Shown here piece after piece: positions 30,601-39,315 of a DNA stretch of 64,000 bases. Where the stretch lies: the NCBI RefSeq assembly GCF_024266705.1, contig NZ_CP100756.1, positions 930,001 through 994,000 of the forward strand, in the 5' to 3' direction. The stretch's first letter is position 1. Every line of letters starts with the position of its first letter. The notes under the pieces are model-generated. The model was not told where the DNA came from. It did not search any database and was given only the letters and a program-made list of their open reading frames with translations. Origin of the DNA: Natrinema gelatinilyticum. Its GTDB lineage: Archaea; Halobacteriota; Halobacteria; Halobacteriales; Natrialbaceae. A program made the position numbers and the translations under genes.

Positions 30601-30870
30601 GGGATCTTCCTTTTTGATGATCTCGGCGATGGCGTCGGTCGTGATCGGCTCGATGTACACGCGATCGGCCATCTCCGGATCGGTCATGATCGTCGCCGGA
30701 TTCGAGTTTACGAGGACGACTCGGGCACCCTCCTCCTGAAGCGCCCGACAGGCCTGTGCCCCCGAGTAGTCGAATTCGGCGGCCTGTCCGATCTGGATCG
30801 GACCGCTTCCGATCAACAGGATCGTGCGTTCGTCCCCCGTCTCGCTGTTTGCGGCGGTGTCCGTACTCAT
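27694..30870 (-). CDS. carB: Carbamoyl-phosphate synthase large subunit
   Basis: A 1058-residue enzyme making carbamoyl phosphate from bicarbonate, ammonia and 2 ATP for arginine and pyrimidine synthesis. It has two homologous ATP-grasp halves: IGSGPIQIGQAAEFDYSG near residue 17 and GGGPIRIGQGVEFDYCS near residue 590, each with VNPR/ANPR motifs (EVNPRVSRSSALASK; EANPRSSRTVPFVSK). A C-terminal MGS-like allosteric domain completes it. ATG at 30870 is used; the longer open frame upstream is compositionally non-coding. carA is not adjacent, which is common in archaea. Confidence 0.97.
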   Translation of the reverse strand: MSTDTAANSETGDERTILLIGSGPIQIGQAAEFDYSGAQACRALQEEGARVVLVNSNPATIMTDPEMADRVYIEPITTDAIAEIIKKEDPDGVIAGLGGQTGLNVTAELAEEGVLDEYDVEIMGTPLDTIYATEDRDLFRQRMEKIGQPVPKSTTIALDEGESVSELTEEDLVERVQAAVDEVGGLPVIARTTYTLGGSGSGVVSEMDELIERVRKGLRLSRNSEVLITESIAGWVEYEYEVMRDADDSCIIICNMENIDPMGIHTGESTVVTPSQIVPDEGHQEMRTAALDVIRELGIQGGCNIQFAWHDDGTPGGEYRVVEVNPRVSRSSALASKATGYPIARVTAKVALGKRLHEIENEITGETTAAFEPAIDYVVTKVPRWPKDKFDDVDFELTTAMKSTGEAMAIGRTFEESLLKALRSSEYDPDVDWADVSDDELEERYLERPSPDRPYAMFEAFDRGYTVEAVQELTGIFEWYTERYKNIADSTLAAQEGDFTEAAITGHTNATIASAAGADVGTVEQEVPGRTYKQVDTCAGEFKAETPYYYSSRKNEFEKGPLLGEAASGELEVDRNLESVIVVGGGPIRIGQGVEFDYCSVHAVRALRELGIDAHVVNNNPETVSTDYDTSDGLFFEPITAEEVADVAEATGADGVMVQFGGQTSVNIGEPLENELERRGLDCEVMGTSVEAMDLAEDRDRFNALMDELGIAQPEGGTAFSKEEALDLAHDIGYPVLVRPSYVLGGRAMDVVYDDDELETYIEEAVRVSPEKPILVDDFLENAVELDVDAVADGRNVLIGGIMEHIETAGVHSGDSACMIPPRSLDADTLERVREVTEDIAEALKTKGLLNVQLAVRDGEVYVLEANPRSSRTVPFVSKATGVPIAKLAAKVMAGETLTSLEAEEQIPDHTSIKEVVLPFDRLPGSDPRLGPEMKSTGEVMGTASEFGTAYWKAQQAAGNAVSEGTAVVDLDVDGFENHFDVTDFDDVPQAIREGEIDFVVSRDRDSLEMAVEEEIPYLSTEASAEAYVEALDSFDGTLEVAAVTDRPKGAAEWGTSE

Positions 30871-31216
30871 CTGTCTTGTCGAACTGGAGTTCGTACATCG
30901 TAATAAGCCCCACGATATAGTACGAATCTCGAAATGGCTTTTCGAAATTCGAACTCGATCGGTGAGCGGCTCACGGAACTGACGCCCGTTTTGAGCCAGT
31001 GTGACGAGCCTCTCTCGTCCGGGTGTGAGACACACCCGTTGGGGCGGTGATATCCATTTCCCGGGTTATAAACGGGTATAACCGCAATGTGTGTCCGTAC
31101 CTCTTATGCCACCCGAATCAACTCCACGAGTCGACGAGATGGCTGCGTTCGGCACTACCGATTCCCACCACCCGGGACGGCCGCCGACGAGCCGGTGGAC
31201 ACGGGGACATGGGAAA
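30871..31216. other. Gene-free stretch upstream of carB with a short hairpin
   Basis: No convincing gene. A perfect 8-bp inverted repeat CGGGTGTG-AGA-CACACCCG occupies 31020-31038. It could be a terminator for the downstream-facing DUF5815-like gene or part of carB control. The small plus-strand frames here have poor codon bias. Confidence 0.4.
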
Positions 31217-31753
31217 CTACACCGGCCGATCGTACTCGCTCTCGAAATCGCGCTGTCGCCGGTACTGGTCGACGAATTCTGAGACGTCGAATTCGAGCAT
31301 TTGCGACTCGAACTCAGTGATCGCGGCGTCGTTCTCGGCGTGGCTGATCGCGTGTTCCATGAGTTCGACGACGAGTTCGACGACGATCTCGTGAAGCCGT
31401 CGGGAATCGAAGTCAGTGAGCCACAGCAAGGCGTAGCCTACGGCACCGTCGCCGCTCGCGTCGTAGACGGCGACCTGGTCGGGAAATTCCTCCATGACGA
31501 CGCCGAGCAAGTGTGGCGTGCCGAACTCGTCGAAATCGTCGTCGGTATCGATGCTCTCCCGGAGGACGACCACGAGCGATTCAGGCAGAAACCGCGAAGG
31601 CGGGTGGGCATCAGTGACGACGGCGTGGGTGTCGTCGCAGGAACAGTCGTACTCGCGCATCCCCAGGTCGATCTCGTGGGGATCGACGGTCTCCCCGCAA
31701 GGGAGCTCGAGCTGGTCGCCGCCATCGGATCCGGGGACGCGGGGCGCTGCCAT
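31217..31753 (-). CDS. Conserved haloarchaeal protein (DUF5815-like)
   Basis: A 178-residue protein with a CGETVDPHEIDLG start and a possible metal site REYDCSCDDTH (Cys-x-Cys-x3-His) near residue 33. A PPSRFLPESLV segment and a helical C-terminus (VVELVVELMEHAISHAENDA) follow. ATG at 31753 is chosen because it gives the family-like N-terminus MAAPRVPGSDGG. The upstream extension is low-complexity. I recall this as a haloarchaea-specific family; function unknown. Confidence 0.8.
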   Translation of the reverse strand: MAAPRVPGSDGGDQLELPCGETVDPHEIDLGMREYDCSCDDTHAVVTDAHPPSRFLPESLVVVLRESIDTDDDFDEFGTPHLLGVVMEEFPDQVAVYDASGDGAVGYALLWLTDFDSRRLHEIVVELVVELMEHAISHAENDAAITEFESQMLEFDVSEFVDQYRRQRDFESEYDRPV

Positions 31754-31844
31754 AACGTGTGCTTCGACCGGAGCCGGGATAAGAGCGACGACTCGACACC
31801 TCTGGTTCGGGTCGACTACCACGACGCGATCGGGTGAACGACGG

Positions 31845-32717
31845 TCAGAGGTCGGAACCGTCGAACCGATAGTAGCCGACGACGAGCGGGACGACGAGCC
31901 ACAGGCCGAGTACGACGAGCCCAATTTTCGGGCTCGAGTAGAACGGTTCTGCAGCGTCGGCGGACACCTGAACGCCGGCGCCCGACTGAGCGGGATCGGC
32001 CCCGGCCGTCGCGGCGAGGTCGGGTAACAGCGCGACGACCGCCGAGAAGTACGCCGCAGAGGGCGAGACCTGCATCAGCGGGTACAGCCAGTCGGGCATC
32101 GTCGACGGGAGCGAAAATCCGCCGACGACGTACAGGATTCCCATCGGGACCGCGTCCCACAGCAGTTCGAAAACGACGAAGAAGGCGAGCGAAAGCGTCG
32201 TCGCCCGCGACGTCGACCCCGTCGTCGCGGAGATGCCGACGACGATCGTCGCGTAGACGGCTGTGAAGGCCAGCGTGACCAGGACGAACGTCAGGACTGC
32301 GAAAACGTCTATCTCGTCGAGCAGTGCGGCGCCGAACCCGAGACCGACGAAGAGCCCGACACCGAGTCCGAAGACGAGGACGGCGGCCCGGCCGACGACC
32401 TTCCCCGTGAAGACCCGCCCGCGCGTGGTCGGGAGGGAGAGCAACAGCTTGATGCTTCCGAGTTCGCGCTCACCGGCGAGAGACTTGTAGCAGACGACGA
32501 TCGCCGAGAGCGGCACGAACAGCCCGACGAGCCCGATCGTGAAGAAGATCAGGCCGCCGAACGTCGCACCTGCGGGTGAGCCGAACATCTCGGGAACCTC
32601 GACGTAGGCGTACGTGGAGACGACCGAGAGGATCACGAAGACTGCCACGAGGGCCCACAGCGCCCGCGACTGGACGGCGTCTCGGAAATCCTTCTTCGCG
32701 ACGGCGGCCCAGGTCAT
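31845..32717 (-). CDS. ABC-2 type transporter permease
   Basis: A 290-residue membrane protein with six predicted helices. It begins MTWAAVAKKDFRDAVQSRALW, typical of NosY/ABC-2 permeases, and includes GERELGSIKLLLSLPTTRGR, the conserved coupling segment. Its start overlaps the stop of the upstream ATPase gene by 4 bases (ATGA, 32714-32717), so the two are translationally coupled. The substrate is unknown. Confidence 0.9.
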   Translation of the reverse strand: MTWAAVAKKDFRDAVQSRALWALVAVFVILSVVSTYAYVEVPEMFGSPAGATFGGLIFFTIGLVGLFVPLSAIVVCYKSLAGERELGSIKLLLSLPTTRGRVFTGKVVGRAAVLVFGLGVGLFVGLGFGAALLDEIDVFAVLTFVLVTLAFTAVYATIVVGISATTGSTSRATTLSLAFFVVFELLWDAVPMGILYVVGGFSLPSTMPDWLYPLMQVSPSAAYFSAVVALLPDLAATAGADPAQSGAGVQVSADAAEPFYSSPKIGLVVLGLWLVVPLVVGYYRFDGSDL

Positions 32718-33631
32718 GCCTCGACCTCCTGGCCCTCGGTGGTGTAGCGGACGAAGAGATCCTCGAGCGAGGACTCGACGACCGAGAAGTCCTGCACGGA
32801 GGACACCCCGTCGATGGCGTCCAGGGCGGCGAACTTCGAGACGCCGTCGATGCTCACCCTGAGCCGGTCCGCCTCGATCGACGCGCTGCCGACGCCTTCG
32901 AGCCGCCGTACGCGCTCGAGCACGGCGGAGTCGAGTTCCGAGACGGAGACGTACAGGGTTTCGCCGGTCTCGCTCGAATTACGAAGTCCGTCGATCGTAT
33001 CGACGGCGACGAGTCGACCGCTGTCGATGATCGCAACGCGGTCACAGACCGCCTCGACCTGCTCCATGATGTGGCTCGAAAAGAAGACCGTCGTCCCGCG
33101 CTCGTTCTCTTCGTGAATGATCTCGCGCATCTCGCGGGCACCGTTCGGGTCCAACCCCGTCGAGGGTTCATCGAGGACGAGCAGATCTGGATCACCGACC
33201 AGCGCCATCGCCAGCACGAGGCGCTGTCGCATTCCCTTCGAGTAGCCGCCCGCTTTCCGATCGGCAGCGTCAGCGATCCGTACCCGCTCGAGCAGCGCGG
33301 TCGGATCGTCCGCGGCGTCTTTCATCTCGACGGCGAACTCGACGTGCTGACGGCCAGTGAGCCGGTCGTAGACGTGATAGGCGTCCGGAAGAACGCCGAT
33401 TCGGTTCCGGACGGTCAGCCCGTCCGATTGGGCGTCGTGTCCCAGAACGGTCGCGGTCCCACCGGTCGGCCGAATGAAATCCAGGAGGATGTCGATCGTC
33501 GTCGACTTCCCCGCGCCGTTCGGGCCGAGGAAGCCGAAGATCTCGCCTTCCTCGACGGTCAGATCCAACCCGTCGACGGCGACGACGTCGCCGAAGCGCT
33601 TCGTCAACCCCTCGAGTTCAATCGCCGCCAT
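32714..33631 (-). CDS. ABC transporter ATP-binding protein
   Basis: A 305-residue ATPase: Walker A FLGPNGAGKSTT, signature YSKGMRQRLVLAMAL, Walker B LLVLDEPSTGLDP and H-loop FSSHIMEQ. A C-terminal regulatory extension of about 90 residues (VSELDSAVLERVRRLEGV) is typical of ABC-2 exporters. It forms an operon with the permease downstream. Confidence 0.93.
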   Translation of the reverse strand: MAAIELEGLTKRFGDVVAVDGLDLTVEEGEIFGFLGPNGAGKSTTIDILLDFIRPTGGTATVLGHDAQSDGLTVRNRIGVLPDAYHVYDRLTGRQHVEFAVEMKDAADDPTALLERVRIADAADRKAGGYSKGMRQRLVLAMALVGDPDLLVLDEPSTGLDPNGAREMREIIHEENERGTTVFFSSHIMEQVEAVCDRVAIIDSGRLVAVDTIDGLRNSSETGETLYVSVSELDSAVLERVRRLEGVGSASIEADRLRVSIDGVSKFAALDAIDGVSSVQDFSVVESSLEDLFVRYTTEGQEVEA

Positions 33632-33910
33632 ACTCGAACCCCCTGTACGCCGTCAGATCGCTCGATATCGATGAGACAGACATAGGGGTCCTAACTCGGG
33701 AGCAGACATAAATATTATCATCATTTCTACATATTGACAACGGGGCTACTCAAATATGTTTGAGATGGAGGGGAGGAACCCGAGATGGGCCGTCACCTGT
33801 CTGACGGGACCCGCGGTATCATGAGCGACTCGCCCATCGCGAGTCAAAGCGTTTCGTCCCCGGCAGTCGTTTCGCGGTTCGAACGATCGCGTCGCCACCG
33901 TCGGTCAGCG

Positions 33911-34140
33911 CTACTCGTCTGGAATCTTCACGACGAACGGTCCGACGAGCCACTCGAAAGGGAACGGAAACCGGGACACGCTATCGACGTCGACGGCGTC
34001 AGACAGCGCCGCAAACGGCCTCGTCAACCACTGTCTGCCGCGCCACTGCGTGTCGTGATCTCGGTGCGTATCGGCGAGCGCCCGTACAATCTCGGAACTC
34101 GAGCCGGTACCAAAGAGGCGAAAAAATACGCCGTTTCGCG
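33911..34140 (-). pseudogene. Possible gene remnant in a 577-base stretch without an intact gene
   Basis: On the minus strand an open frame without any start codon reads FFRLFGTGSSSEIVRALAD, then WRGRQWLTRPFAALSDAVDV, and ends FEWLVGPFVVKIPDE-stop. It has protein-like composition but no recognised family. The rest of 33632-34208 shows nothing beyond AT-rich DNA at 33715-33770, likely the promoter of the ABC ATPase gene. Confidence 0.25.
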
Positions 34141-34208
34141 TTCGCCGACCATCGCTGCTCCTTCTCCCTTCGGCGCCGACTCGGTCGCACGCGTTTCCCC
34201 AAGCGGTC

Positions 34209-34619
34209 TCAGGGCCAGTCGTCGCGCACCGGTTCTTCGTCCTCGTCCTCGTCGTCGGCGTGCGTCGCCAGAATCCAGTCGGCAGCCTCCGCCGCGTCCT
34301 CGACGGCGAGATACTCCCAGCCAACCGCATCGGCCAGTTGTTCGTCCTCGTCGCTCGCACCGATGTAGACGTAGCGCTCGGTGTCGAACTGATCTTTGAC
34401 GCCCTCGAGACTCTCTTCTTTGCCGCGGGGACCGGAGAAGAAGTCCTGGCGGATGCGGTTCTTCCGCGTGAAGTTCGTCACCACGTAGGTCGGCTTCTCG
34501 GAAACGACGCCGATGTACTCGGTCCAGCCCCTGGCGTCCTCGAAGACGCGCTCGGGCGAGGCAAGTTCCTTCAGCGCCTCGAGTTCGAATGCCAGGGTCA
34601 TGTCGCTTTCGCCGTTCAT
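34209..34619 (-). CDS. Conserved haloarchaeal protein of unknown function
   Basis: A 136-residue acidic protein. The well-ordered part is residues 7-120 (LAFELEALKELASPERVF, VVSEKPTYVVTNFTRKN, RIRQDFFSGPRGKEESLEGV, YIGASDEDEQLADAVGWEYL). It ends with a Glu/Asp-rich tail. The alternating strand-helix pattern suggests a Rossmann-like alpha/beta fold. The start may be ATG 34619 or the ATG six codons later (34601). Confidence 0.75.
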   Translation of the reverse strand: MNGESDMTLAFELEALKELASPERVFEDARGWTEYIGVVSEKPTYVVTNFTRKNRIRQDFFSGPRGKEESLEGVKDQFDTERYVYIGASDEDEQLADAVGWEYLAVEDAAEAADWILATHADDEDEDEEPVRDDWP

Positions 34620-34706
34620 GCGTCACCGAAGGCACGCACTTGGGAAAACGACTTCGATACGGGCATTCGACTGGCCGGCGCGGTCGAGACAGCGGCGGCG
34701 ACTGGC

Positions 34707-34934
34707 TCAGGCGCGTTCGACGCGGTAGTAGTCGGTAAAGACGATTATCTCACCCTCCTCGAGGGACGTCTCCGCTGGCGAAACGGGTCGGTCGTCGGTG
34801 ACAGCCTCATAGAACGCTGCTAGGGTCTCCGAATCGAGCTGGTCGACGTGGCGGACGGTCGCGGTCGCCGCGACGGACTCTACGCGCTCTACGGTCACCG
34901 ATCGCTGACGAAGTCCGCTCGCGGTCATGTCCAT
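34707..34934 (-). CDS. Small conserved haloarchaeal protein
   Basis: A 75-residue protein: basic N-terminus, a strand-helix core (VAATATVRHVDQLDSETLAA, FYEAVTDDRP) and a C-terminal strand GEIIVFTDYYRVERA. ATG at 34934 is chosen over a TTG three codons upstream. No known function. Confidence 0.65.
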   Translation of the reverse strand: MDMTASGLRQRSVTVERVESVAATATVRHVDQLDSETLAAFYEAVTDDRPVSPAETSLEEGEIIVFTDYYRVERA

Positions 34935-35125
34935 CGATACCAAATGACATAGTTCGACTTAACGGTTCTGTCACGGACGCCGAACGATTCAATAAAAAGC
35001 CCCGCTCGACGGTCGACAGAGCTTGCCAGCGTCCTCGACTCGACGGGTGGCCCGGACGCTCATAAGACGCTTACGACGGTCGGCTCGAGGGGAAAAGGAA
35101 CGCGTCGAGCGGGCGGCTGGGACGG

Positions 35126-36364
35126 TTACTGCTCCTGTCGGGGTGCCAGGTCGTCGAGGTCGACGGACTGCTCCATGAGAACTTCGGCCTGGTCGGCGAC
35201 GACGCGCTGGTCGCGCATGAGCTGTTTGAACTTGCTCTGTGGCGAGAGGTCGCCGATGAGGACGCCGCCGACTATCTTGCCGTCTTTGAATGCGACGCGG
35301 CGCCACTCGGTGTCGCTGTAACGGCGTTCGGCGTATTCGTCGCCCAGTGTCGGGTGGCCAAAGGAGAGAAACGGGAAGTCGAAGTGCGTAATCGAGTACG
35401 AGGAGACCCACTGAAATTCCTCGGCTTCGTCGTCCGCAGCCATGTTGATCGCGGCGATCCGGCCCTGTTCCTTGGCCGAGCCCCAGGAACCGTTCTGGGC
35501 GTGCTCGCCGAGCAGAACATCGTAGAAGCGCGTAATGTCACCTGCGGCGTAGACGTCCTCGACGTTTGTCTGCATGTACTCGTCGACGACGATCCCGTTT
35601 TCTTCCTCGAGACCGGCGCCCCGGAGATACTCCGTGTTGAACGACAGGCCGATTGCGACGCCGGCGAAGTCACACTCGTATCGGTCGCCGTTCGGGTCGA
35701 CCGCGGCAGTGACGTGACCGTCGTCGTCGGTTTCGAAGTGATCGACGCCGCTGTCGAAGACGGGTTCGACGCCGACGTCACGCATTCCCTCGTGCATGAT
35801 CTCCGCGCCGTCGGCCGAGAGCGCGTAGCGCCACCAGCGGTCGCCGCGCATCAGATACTCGGCCTCGATGCCCTGTGCGCCACAGACCGCGGCGAAGTCG
35901 ATACCGAGCAGACCGGCGCCGACGATGACGCCTTTGGCGGCGCGTTCAGCGTGTTCGCGGATTCCGCGAGCGTCCTGAAACGTCCAGAAATGGTGGATTC
36001 CGTCAGCATCGCTGTTTTCGACGGGGAGTTGTGTCGGCGTTCCACCGGTCGCGACGAGCAATTTGTCGTACGGGATGTCACCGCTATCGTGTGTGTGGAC
36101 TGTCTTTTCGGCGGTATCGACGCTCGTCACGTGCGTGTTCAACAGAAGGTCGACATCGCGTTCTTCGTACCACTCTTCGTCGTGAATCGAGATGGGGGCT
36201 TCGGGAAGTTTTCCTTTCGCGTGCTCCTTGATGAGAATCCGATTATACAGTGGCTCCCCCTCATCGGTGATGACGGTAATCTTCGCGTCCGGGTCTTCCT
36301 CCCGGAGGGTCTCGGCGGCTGAACTACCCGAGATCCCGTCACCGATGATGACGTACTGAGTCAT
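35126..36364 (-). CDS. FAD-dependent NAD(P)H oxidoreductase (NADH oxidase/nitrite-reductase-like)
   Basis: A 412-residue pyridine nucleotide-disulfide oxidoreductase-fold protein. FAD motif: YVIIGDGISGSSAAETLRE at the N-terminus. NAD motif: GVIVGAGLLGIDFAAVCGA near residue 145. Second FAD motif: VYAAGDITRFYD near 290. The redox-active CxxxxC of disulfide reductases is absent, so it belongs to the NADH oxidase / ferredoxin-reductase-like class. ATG at 36364 follows directly from the dinucleotide-binding strand. It is divergent from the gene at 36654. The electron acceptor is unknown. Confidence 0.85.
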   Translation of the reverse strand: MTQYVIIGDGISGSSAAETLREEDPDAKITVITDEGEPLYNRILIKEHAKGKLPEAPISIHDEEWYEERDVDLLLNTHVTSVDTAEKTVHTHDSGDIPYDKLLVATGGTPTQLPVENSDADGIHHFWTFQDARGIREHAERAAKGVIVGAGLLGIDFAAVCGAQGIEAEYLMRGDRWWRYALSADGAEIMHEGMRDVGVEPVFDSGVDHFETDDDGHVTAAVDPNGDRYECDFAGVAIGLSFNTEYLRGAGLEEENGIVVDEYMQTNVEDVYAAGDITRFYDVLLGEHAQNGSWGSAKEQGRIAAINMAADDEAEEFQWVSSYSITHFDFPFLSFGHPTLGDEYAERRYSDTEWRRVAFKDGKIVGGVLIGDLSPQSKFKQLMRDQRVVADQAEVLMEQSVDLDDLAPRQEQ

Positions 36365-36653
36365 ATCCGAACGTTCGTAATGCGGGTTAAAGTGGGTTGC
36401 TATCTCGTCTATTTTGCCAGACGAGGTGTTACACCCCAACGATCGTGCATTGAACGGCGAATCTGTTCACTATCGTGTATTCAAACGTATCCGACAGATT
36501 GTACGTCTCGAACGGGCAACAGGTGCCGCCATCTCTGACGGGTCGTCGCATCGTCACGGCGACCGATCACATCGAACGCATTCGACGATCGATTCGGCGA
36601 CCGCACTACCATCGTCCGAACCGTTCTTTAGTGACTGCTCCCAAGACAGGTCT

Positions 36654-37238
36654 ATGAAACTGCGCCAGAACGCGAAACACTTCGCCTATCGGAAGGCCCT
36701 CGAAACACCGGGGATTCGATCTGTCGCCAACTCCGGACTCGTCACGCTCCACACGAAAATCTTCGCCGGGAAGGCCGATCCCGGCCGCGCCGACGACCGG
36801 AGAGCCCACCTCGACGGGCTCTTCGACGCGACGATGGACAGCTACCTGCGGGCGCTTCAGGAGGGCTACTCCGAGGCCGAAGCCCGCGAGATCACCCACA
36901 TCCAGGCCAACTTCGACTTCTACAACCACGGCTGGACCGAGATGATGGAATTCCCGGAAGACGAACTCGAAGCCCACTACGACCGCTATCGGGCGTTCTT
37001 CGAGCGCTGGGACGTGACGATTGACGAACCGCTCGGCCAGTTCGCACCGCCCGAGGGCGTTCCCGAGGCACCGTCGACGCCGGAAAAACTCGAGAATCCC
37101 GAACATCCGCACGCGGAGGGCGGCTTCGCCGACGACGTCTACGTCGAAACCGGTGACGGCGAGATCGTCGTCGGCGGTCGAGACGAGCCCGACGAGGTCG
37201 ACGTCTCACAGGCTGTCGGATCCCGCGACGAAGACTGA
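36654..37238 (+). CDS. Conserved haloarchaeal protein (DUF6149-like)
   Basis: A 194-residue protein: basic helical N-terminus MKLRQNAKHFAYRKALETPG, a helical core with HLDGLFDATMDSYLRALQEG and THIQANFDFYNHGWTEMMEF (clustered His, Asp, Asn and Trp), and an acidic disordered tail from ~130. ATG at 36654 is chosen because it starts the conserved block. Known to me only as a haloarchaeal domain of unknown function. Confidence 0.8.
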   Translation: MKLRQNAKHFAYRKALETPGIRSVANSGLVTLHTKIFAGKADPGRADDRRAHLDGLFDATMDSYLRALQEGYSEAEAREITHIQANFDFYNHGWTEMMEFPEDELEAHYDRYRAFFERWDVTIDEPLGQFAPPEGVPEAPSTPEKLENPEHPHAEGGFADDVYVETGDGEIVVGGRDEPDEVDVSQAVGSRDED

Positions 37239-37409
37239 TTGCATCCGTTCCATCGGCGCGTTCGGCCAACACGAATTCGACCATGGCGTCGTCCCGGATC
37301 GTGTTCCGATATAGGAACCGATTACTGCCACGAGCGACGCGAGAGTCCCAGGAGGATGTGACAGTAATGCGATCGTAACAATAGGGCCTGTTGACGTGTT
37401 TCGTCGGTG

Positions 37410-38684
37410 ATGCAGCGACGAACGTATCTCGCCATCGCAGCAACGCTGCCGCTTGCGGGCTGTACCGAAATGCAGACGAGTTCGAAAACCCAGAAAGACG
37501 GTCCACCGAGCGACGAACCGGCGACGGACGACGTGGCCGACAGTCCGAAGGACGACCCCGGAATGGTCGGAACCGTCGACGATTTCGAAGAGCTAGCTGC
37601 CTGGGATGCGGTGGCAGGGACGCTCTCGCCGGCCCCCGACCGATCCGTCCTCGGCACACAGAGCGCTCGTCTCGAGATTCCGGGAGAAGAGCCGAATACC
37701 AGGCTTACACGGCGGCTTTCGACGCCGCTCGATTGCTCGGCCGTCGCGCCCGGGCTCGCCGTTGCGTCCGACAATCTCGTGGTCCCCTGGTTGCGGCTGG
37801 TCGACGTCGACGGGAACAGCGCCGATTTTCGCAGAGGAATCAAGGGCGGTCTGCCACTCGTGCGGTACAATTTCGGCGTCAAAGAGATCGCAGACGGGTT
37901 CGACCCGAGCGCCATCGAGACGATCCACCTGCTCGTCTGGACGGGCGAAGGAGCGACTGAGACGGTCTGGTTCGACGACCTCCACTTCGTTCCCCGACCG
38001 GAACGGGGAAAAGTGATGATTCAGTTCGACGACGCGCACGTCACGGACTATACCGAGGCGCTGCCGATACTCGAGGAGTACGGGTACCCCGCGGTCTCGT
38101 TCGTTCCGACCGACTACGTCGACCACGGCGAGGTTGCGGGCGATCCCAAGTTGACGACCGATCAGGTCCGCGAGCTCCACGACGCTGGCTGGTGTATCGC
38201 CAATCACACCATCAGTCACGAGGACCTTCCCACCCTCAGTGCAGACGAGCAGGCTGCGGAGATACGCGGGGGACAGCGGTGGCTGCGCGAGCGCGGCTTC
38301 GACACCGGCGCAGATTATTTCGCCTACCCGTTCGGCGCATACGACGGGACGACGCTCGAGATCGTCGCGGAAACTCACGACCTCGCGTTCGGCGGCGGGC
38401 CACCGGCTCAGGGGTACGTGACGAACACGACGCTCGCGCCGCGGATCGGTGAACCTACGGCCGAGCAATCGCGAACGGCGATCGAATACACGGCGTCGAT
38501 GCGGGGGATCACCTCGCTCTTCTTCCACCGACTCGAGGGCGAACAATTGGCCAACTTCGAGGCGACGGTCGAACTGATCAACGAGTACGAGTCAACCGGC
38601 GAAATCGACGTGATCCTGCCGAAAGACCTCGAGCGGTCGTTCGTCTCGTCGGCGCAGACGCGTGGGGCCGAGAGGGACGGGTGA
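37410..38684 (+). CDS. Polysaccharide deacetylase family lipoprotein
   Basis: A 424-residue lipoprotein (signal MQRRTYLAIAATLPLAGC, Cys lipobox). Residues ~30-190 form a beta-rich domain. The deacetylase (NodB) domain follows: MIQFDDAHVTDYTEALPIL near residue 205 (catalytic/metal Asp), IANHTISHEDLPTL near 265 (HxxxH metal site) and YFAYPFGAYDG near 305. It likely acts on cell-surface glycans. The final codon and stop (GGG TGA) are completed by the inserted mobile element that begins at 38681, so the native C-terminus may have been longer. Confidence 0.85.
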   Translation: MQRRTYLAIAATLPLAGCTEMQTSSKTQKDGPPSDEPATDDVADSPKDDPGMVGTVDDFEELAAWDAVAGTLSPAPDRSVLGTQSARLEIPGEEPNTRLTRRLSTPLDCSAVAPGLAVASDNLVVPWLRLVDVDGNSADFRRGIKGGLPLVRYNFGVKEIADGFDPSAIETIHLLVWTGEGATETVWFDDLHFVPRPERGKVMIQFDDAHVTDYTEALPILEEYGYPAVSFVPTDYVDHGEVAGDPKLTTDQVRELHDAGWCIANHTISHEDLPTLSADEQAAEIRGGQRWLRERGFDTGADYFAYPFGAYDGTTLEIVAETHDLAFGGGPPAQGYVTNTTLAPRIGEPTAEQSRTAIEYTASMRGITSLFFHRLEGEQLANFEATVELINEYESTGEIDVILPKDLERSFVSSAQTRGAERDG

Positions 38685-39165
38685 ACTATTCCGCCCTACC
38701 GCGCTCGGGCCTCCCCGGCCCTCGCTTGGTGCGGACGGAGCGTCCTGTTTCTGTGTCGGAACGTGCAGGAACAGATCCCACAGCGTCCACAAGACGCGGA
38801 GCGTCTCGTGCGGCCCGGCAGAACGCTGTTGGCGTTCTGCGGACGGTTCCAGACTCCACAGGCGGCTTCCCTTGACAGGTGGTTCGGAGTGTCCCACTCC
38901 TACCGGTTGGACACTCGGCCACAACCGACGATGCACGCTTGTTGTCGCGTGTGAACACCGCCGAAGGCGTGGTGAGTATCTTATTACCATCTTCAACCGA
39001 AGTATAATAAAAGTGCCGATTCACACGAAAACAAGACGTGCGGGCGCTGTATCCCCTCCCTGCTCGCTTCGCTCGCTGCGGATAGCGCGGGACCGTCGGT
39101 CCCGCTGACCATGCGAACGGCGTCGCCGTGAGCAGAAGGGGGCTTAGCGCCCTCAATTACAGCTA
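38681..39165 (-). mobile_element. 485-bp non-autonomous TnpB-derived element, copy 2
   Basis: Same family as copies at 26891 and 52643: right end GTTCAC on the minus strand at 38681, left end TAGCTG at 39165. It diverges a little more from copy 1 than copy 3 does at the right-end side (ATTCCGCC for ACCCTGCC; TGTCGG preceded by TTTC). Inserted with its right end exactly at the 3' end of the deacetylase gene, supplying that gene's stop codon. Confidence 0.85.
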
Positions 39166-39234
39166 AGTTTCGCTTCGGGCGTCGCAGATCGAACCCCGAG
39201 CGGATCGACTGGTACCGAAACGATCGGCCTTCTC

Positions 39235-39315
39235 ATACGGACTACTGTACGTCATTGCCGGTGCAACCGCGACCGCCCTGCGGGTGCACCGGTACATCGG
39301 TACAGCAGACCGTAT
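39235..39315 (-). repeat. 81-nt hairpin-forming repeat, copy A
   Basis: Outer arms ATACGGACTACTGTAC (39235-39250) and GTACAGCAGACCGTAT (39300-39315) pair with two mismatches. Inner arms CCGGTGCA (39258-39265) and TGCACCGG (39285-39292) pair perfectly. The reverse strand matches copy B at 56400-56480 at 69 of 81 positions. Copy A abuts the stop codon of the binding-protein gene at 39315 and may act as its terminator. The same strand also reads as a conserved short peptide, so coding cannot be excluded. Confidence 0.6.

Noticed and set aside
32576..33685. 369-codon plus-strand frame
   Set aside because: Antisense of the ABC ATPase gene; no motif and an Arg-rich start.
36420..36650. In-frame N-terminal extension of the DUF6149-like gene
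   Set aside because: The extension overlaps the divergent promoter region and is compositionally non-coding; ATG 36654 starts the conserved block.
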